64,000 nucleotides of DNA from Pseudoxanthomonas suwonensis 11-1 (GTDB taxonomy: Bacteria; Pseudomonadota; Gammaproteobacteria; Xanthomonadales; Xanthomonadaceae), in assembly GCF_000185965.1 (NCBI RefSeq), contig NC_014924.1:2232001-2296000 (forward strand). Direction: 5' to 3'. Within the stretch, counting starts at the first letter, position 1. Each line of letters starts with the position of its first letter. Shown here piece after piece: positions 62,139 to 64,000 of the stretch. The translations under genes were made by a program, and so were the position numbers. The notes beneath the pieces were generated by a model. It did not search any database. It was not told where the DNA came from and saw only the letters and a program-made list of their open reading frames with translations.

Positions 62139-63521
62139 ATGACCCCACCGTCCACGTCCGCACTTCCCGCCGGCGACCTGGCCACCCTGCAGGCCCTCGG
62201 GAGCGCGCCCGACGCCCATGTCGACCTGCTGCTGCCGGATGCCAACGGCGTGCTGCGCGGCAAGCGCGTACCCGCCTCCGCGCTGGAGAAGGTCTACGCC
62301 AATGGCGTCTGCCTGCCGATGTCGCTGGTGGCCGCCGACATCCTCGGCAACACCGTCGAGGAGACGGGCCTGGGCTACGACATCGGCGACGAGGACCGCA
62401 TCTGCCGCCCCGTCCCCGGCAGCCTCAGGCCGGTGCCATGGTCGCCGCGCCCTGCCCTGCAGCTGCTGCTGCAGATGGAGGATGCCGAAGGCGGCTGGTT
62501 CGAGGCGCATCCGCGCCGGGTGCTGCAGCGGGTGCTGGACCGCTTCGCCGCCGCGGGGCTGGCCCCGGTGCTGGCGGTGGAGCTGGAGTTCTACCTGTTC
62601 GACCGCCTGGCCGATGCCGACGGCCGCCCGCAGGCGACGATCAACAGCGCCACCGGTCGCCGCAACGACAGCACCCAGGTCTATTCGATCGACGACCTGG
62701 ACGAGAACGCCGGCTTCATCCATGCCGTGGCCAGCGCCTGCCGCGCCCAGGGCATCCCCGCCGACACCGCCGTGGCCGAGTACGCGCCGGGCCAGTTCGA
62801 GATCAACCTCGCCCATCGCGCCGACGCGCTGGCCGCGTGCGACGACGCGGTACTGCTCAAGCGCGTGATCAAGGCCGTCGCCCAGCAGCACGGCGCGCTG
62901 GCCAGCTTCATGGCCAAGCCGCTGGCGGGCCAGGCCGGCAGCGGCATGCACCTGCACGTGAGCCTGCTCGACCGCGACGGCCGCAACGTGTTCGCCTGCT
63001 CCCCGGATGCGCCGGCCGACGCCCTGCGCCACGCCGTGGCCGGGCTGCAGGCCAGCGCGCGCGACAACCTGCTGCTGTTCGCACCGCACGCCAACAGCTA
63101 CCGCCGCTTCGTCGCCAACGCCTTCGTCCCGCTCAACGACAGCTGGGGCTTCAACAACCGCACCGTGGCCCTGCGCATCCCGCACAGCGACCCGCGCAAC
63201 ACCCGCATCGAGCACCGCATCGCCGGCGCCGATGCCAATCCCTACCTGGTCGCCGCGGCGGTGCTGGCCGGCATCCTGCACGGGCTGGAAACCCGCCAGG
63301 ATCCGGGCCCGCCGGTGGCCGGCAACGCCTACGAACAGTTCGAAGTCCAGCAGCCGCATTGGCGCCAGGCGATCGACGACTTCCTCGCCAGCGAGTTCGC
63401 CGCCCGGTGGTACGGCGAGTCCTTCCGCCACGTCTACGGCCAGCAGAAGCGGCGCGAGATGCTGGACTTCAACACCCTGGTCCCCGACATCGACTATGCC
63501 TGGTACCTGCGCAGCGTCTGA
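62139..63521 (+). CDS. spuI: Gamma-glutamylpolyamine synthetase SpuI (glutamine synthetase family)
   Basis: This is a second, 460-residue glutamine-synthetase-like ligase, divergent from spuAB. Motifs are LLLPDANGVLRGKRVP, VELEFYLFDR, the GSGMHLHVSLLDRDG catalytic block, NSYRRFV, NRTVALRIP and EHRIAGADANPYL. In P. aeruginosa spuI occupies this exact place. It probably glutamylates another polyamine or monoamine; the substrate is not readable. The ATG chosen (MTPPST) excludes 22 unconserved upstream residues. An FAD oxidase gene starts 21 bp after it. Confidence 0.93.
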   Translation: MTPPSTSALPAGDLATLQALGSAPDAHVDLLLPDANGVLRGKRVPASALEKVYANGVCLPMSLVAADILGNTVEETGLGYDIGDEDRICRPVPGSLRPVPWSPRPALQLLLQMEDAEGGWFEAHPRRVLQRVLDRFAAAGLAPVLAVELEFYLFDRLADADGRPQATINSATGRRNDSTQVYSIDDLDENAGFIHAVASACRAQGIPADTAVAEYAPGQFEINLAHRADALAACDDAVLLKRVIKAVAQQHGALASFMAKPLAGQAGSGMHLHVSLLDRDGRNVFACSPDAPADALRHAVAGLQASARDNLLLFAPHANSYRRFVANAFVPLNDSWGFNNRTVALRIPHSDPRNTRIEHRIAGADANPYLVAAAVLAGILHGLETRQDPGPPVAGNAYEQFEVQQPHWRQAIDDFLASEFAARWYGESFRHVYGQQKRREMLDFNTLVPDIDYAWYLRSV

Positions 63522-63542
63522 TACCGCCCGCGGGGGCCGCCA

Positions 63543-64000
63543 GTGAGCGCGCCCTATCCGCCCAGCTGGTACGCGGCCAGCGCCGCGCCGCTGCCGGAAC
63601 AGCCGGTGCTGGAGGGCGCGGTCGAGGCCGATGTCTGCATCCTCGGCGCCGGCTATACCGGCCTGACCGCGGCGCTGGAACTGGCCGAGGCTGGCTATTC
63701 GGTGGTGGTGGTCGAGGCGCAGCGGGTCGGCTGGGGCGCCTCGGGCCGCAACGGCGGCCAGGCCATCGTCGGCTACGGCTGCGAGCAGGAAACGCTGGAA
63801 CGGCTGCTTGGCCCGGACGAGGCGCGGCTGCTGTTCGATTACTCGCGCGAGGCCATGGACCGCCTGCGCGGACGCATCGCCCGCCACGGCATCGAATGCG
63901 ATTGGCGCGACGGCCATGCCCACGTGCCGATCAAGCCGCGCCAGGAACGCGCCCTGCGCGCCGGCATCATCGAGATGGCCGGGCGCTACGACTACCCGCT
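63543..64000 (+). CDS. FAD-dependent gamma-glutamylputrescine oxidase-like protein (partial)
   Basis: The frame is open to the window edge, so only about 152 residues are seen. It begins at a GTG (VSAPYPPSWYAASAAPLP) and has the FAD dinucleotide loop VCILGAGYTGLTAALELAEAG (about 34-54) and GWGASGRNGGQAIVGYG, both typical of the DAO/PuuB group that oxidises gamma-glutamylputrescine. Placed 21 bp after spuI, it likely forms the second transcript of the polyamine pathway. The 3' part, and hence the final assignment, lies outside the window. Confidence 0.85.
   Translation, partial: MSAPYPPSWYAASAAPLPEQPVLEGAVEADVCILGAGYTGLTAALELAEAGYSVVVVEAQRVGWGASGRNGGQAIVGYGCEQETLERLLGPDEARLLFDYSREAMDRLRGRIARHGIECDWRDGHAHVPIKPRQERALRAGIIEMAGRYDYP

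Overview
The window is about 70% G+C, densely coded chromosomal DNA. It looks like a member of the Lysobacteraceae (Xanthomonadaceae), for example a Luteimonas, Lysobacter or Pseudoxanthomonas relative. The grounds are the gene orders: kdkA next to LPS glycosyltransferase genes, tig-clpP-clpX-lon-hup-tRNA-ppiD, phoB-phoR-ppk-ppx, pilT-pilU beside yggS-proC, and a NAD-type isocitrate dehydrogenase. Species cannot be fixed from the sequence alone. I see no IS element, prophage, CRISPR array or rRNA. The region is core genome with one accessory-looking island, a chaperone-usher fimbrial operon.

Layout. 1-3.8 kb: a tightly overlapped minus-strand operon, kdkA, MBL hydrolase, moaA, moaC, moaD, moaE. 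3.8-8.3 kb: a GT9 glycosyltransferase, a 1020-residue membrane/spermidine-synthase-like fusion and a DUF6165 gene. 8.3-13.6 kb: fimbrial operon (pilin, chaperone, usher, two-domain adhesin) with strong stem-loops in its leader and after the pilin gene. 13.7-14.4 kb: degenerate tandem repeats, a terminator and tRNA-Ser. 14.5-19.1 kb: PP2C phosphatase, dnaQ, rnhA, methyltransferase, gloB, mltD. 19.4-28.6 kb: the protein quality-control block ppiD, tRNA-Asp, tRNA-Val, hup, lon (with a sigma32-type promoter), clpX, clpP, tig. 28.8-29.5 kb: five tRNAs (Pro, Arg, His, Lys, Leu). 29.7-34.3 kb: YccA, NAD-isocitrate dehydrogenase, AhpD-like protein, glutaredoxin, BepA-like protease. 34.3-40.2 kb: phosphate regulation and polyphosphate (Pho box, phoB, phoR, ppk, ppx). 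40.3-46.6 kb: VWA lipoprotein, pyrB, ruvX, yqgE, tag, DUF72, YitT. 46.8-51.9 kb: pilU, pilT, yggS, proC, a DUF4426 lipoprotein and a secreted protein with a long structured leader. 52-64 kb: pirin and a complete polyamine uptake and catabolism cluster equivalent to Pseudomonas spuABCDEFGH, with a divergent spuI and the start of a puuB-like oxidase.

How the parts work together. The polyamine cluster imports putrescine/spermidine (two lipoprotein binding proteins plus the ATPase SpuF and permeases SpuG/SpuH). It then gamma-glutamylates them (SpuB, SpuI), oxidises or transaminates them (PuuB-like, SpuC) and hydrolyses gamma-glutamyl-GABA (SpuA). Pocket residues suggest that the order of the spermidine-type and putrescine-type binding proteins is swapped relative to P. 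aeruginosa. PhoBR probably controls itself through the Pho box and may feed polyphosphate metabolism through the adjoining ppk/ppx.

I did not find an obviously new defence or mobile system. The least explained signals are non-coding: an inverted repeat straddling the tRNA-Asp promoter, two inverted arrays of heptamers between pilT and pilU, the overlapping hairpins before the 51.5 kb gene, the leader hairpin of the fimbrial operon, and the repeat array beside tRNA-Ser.
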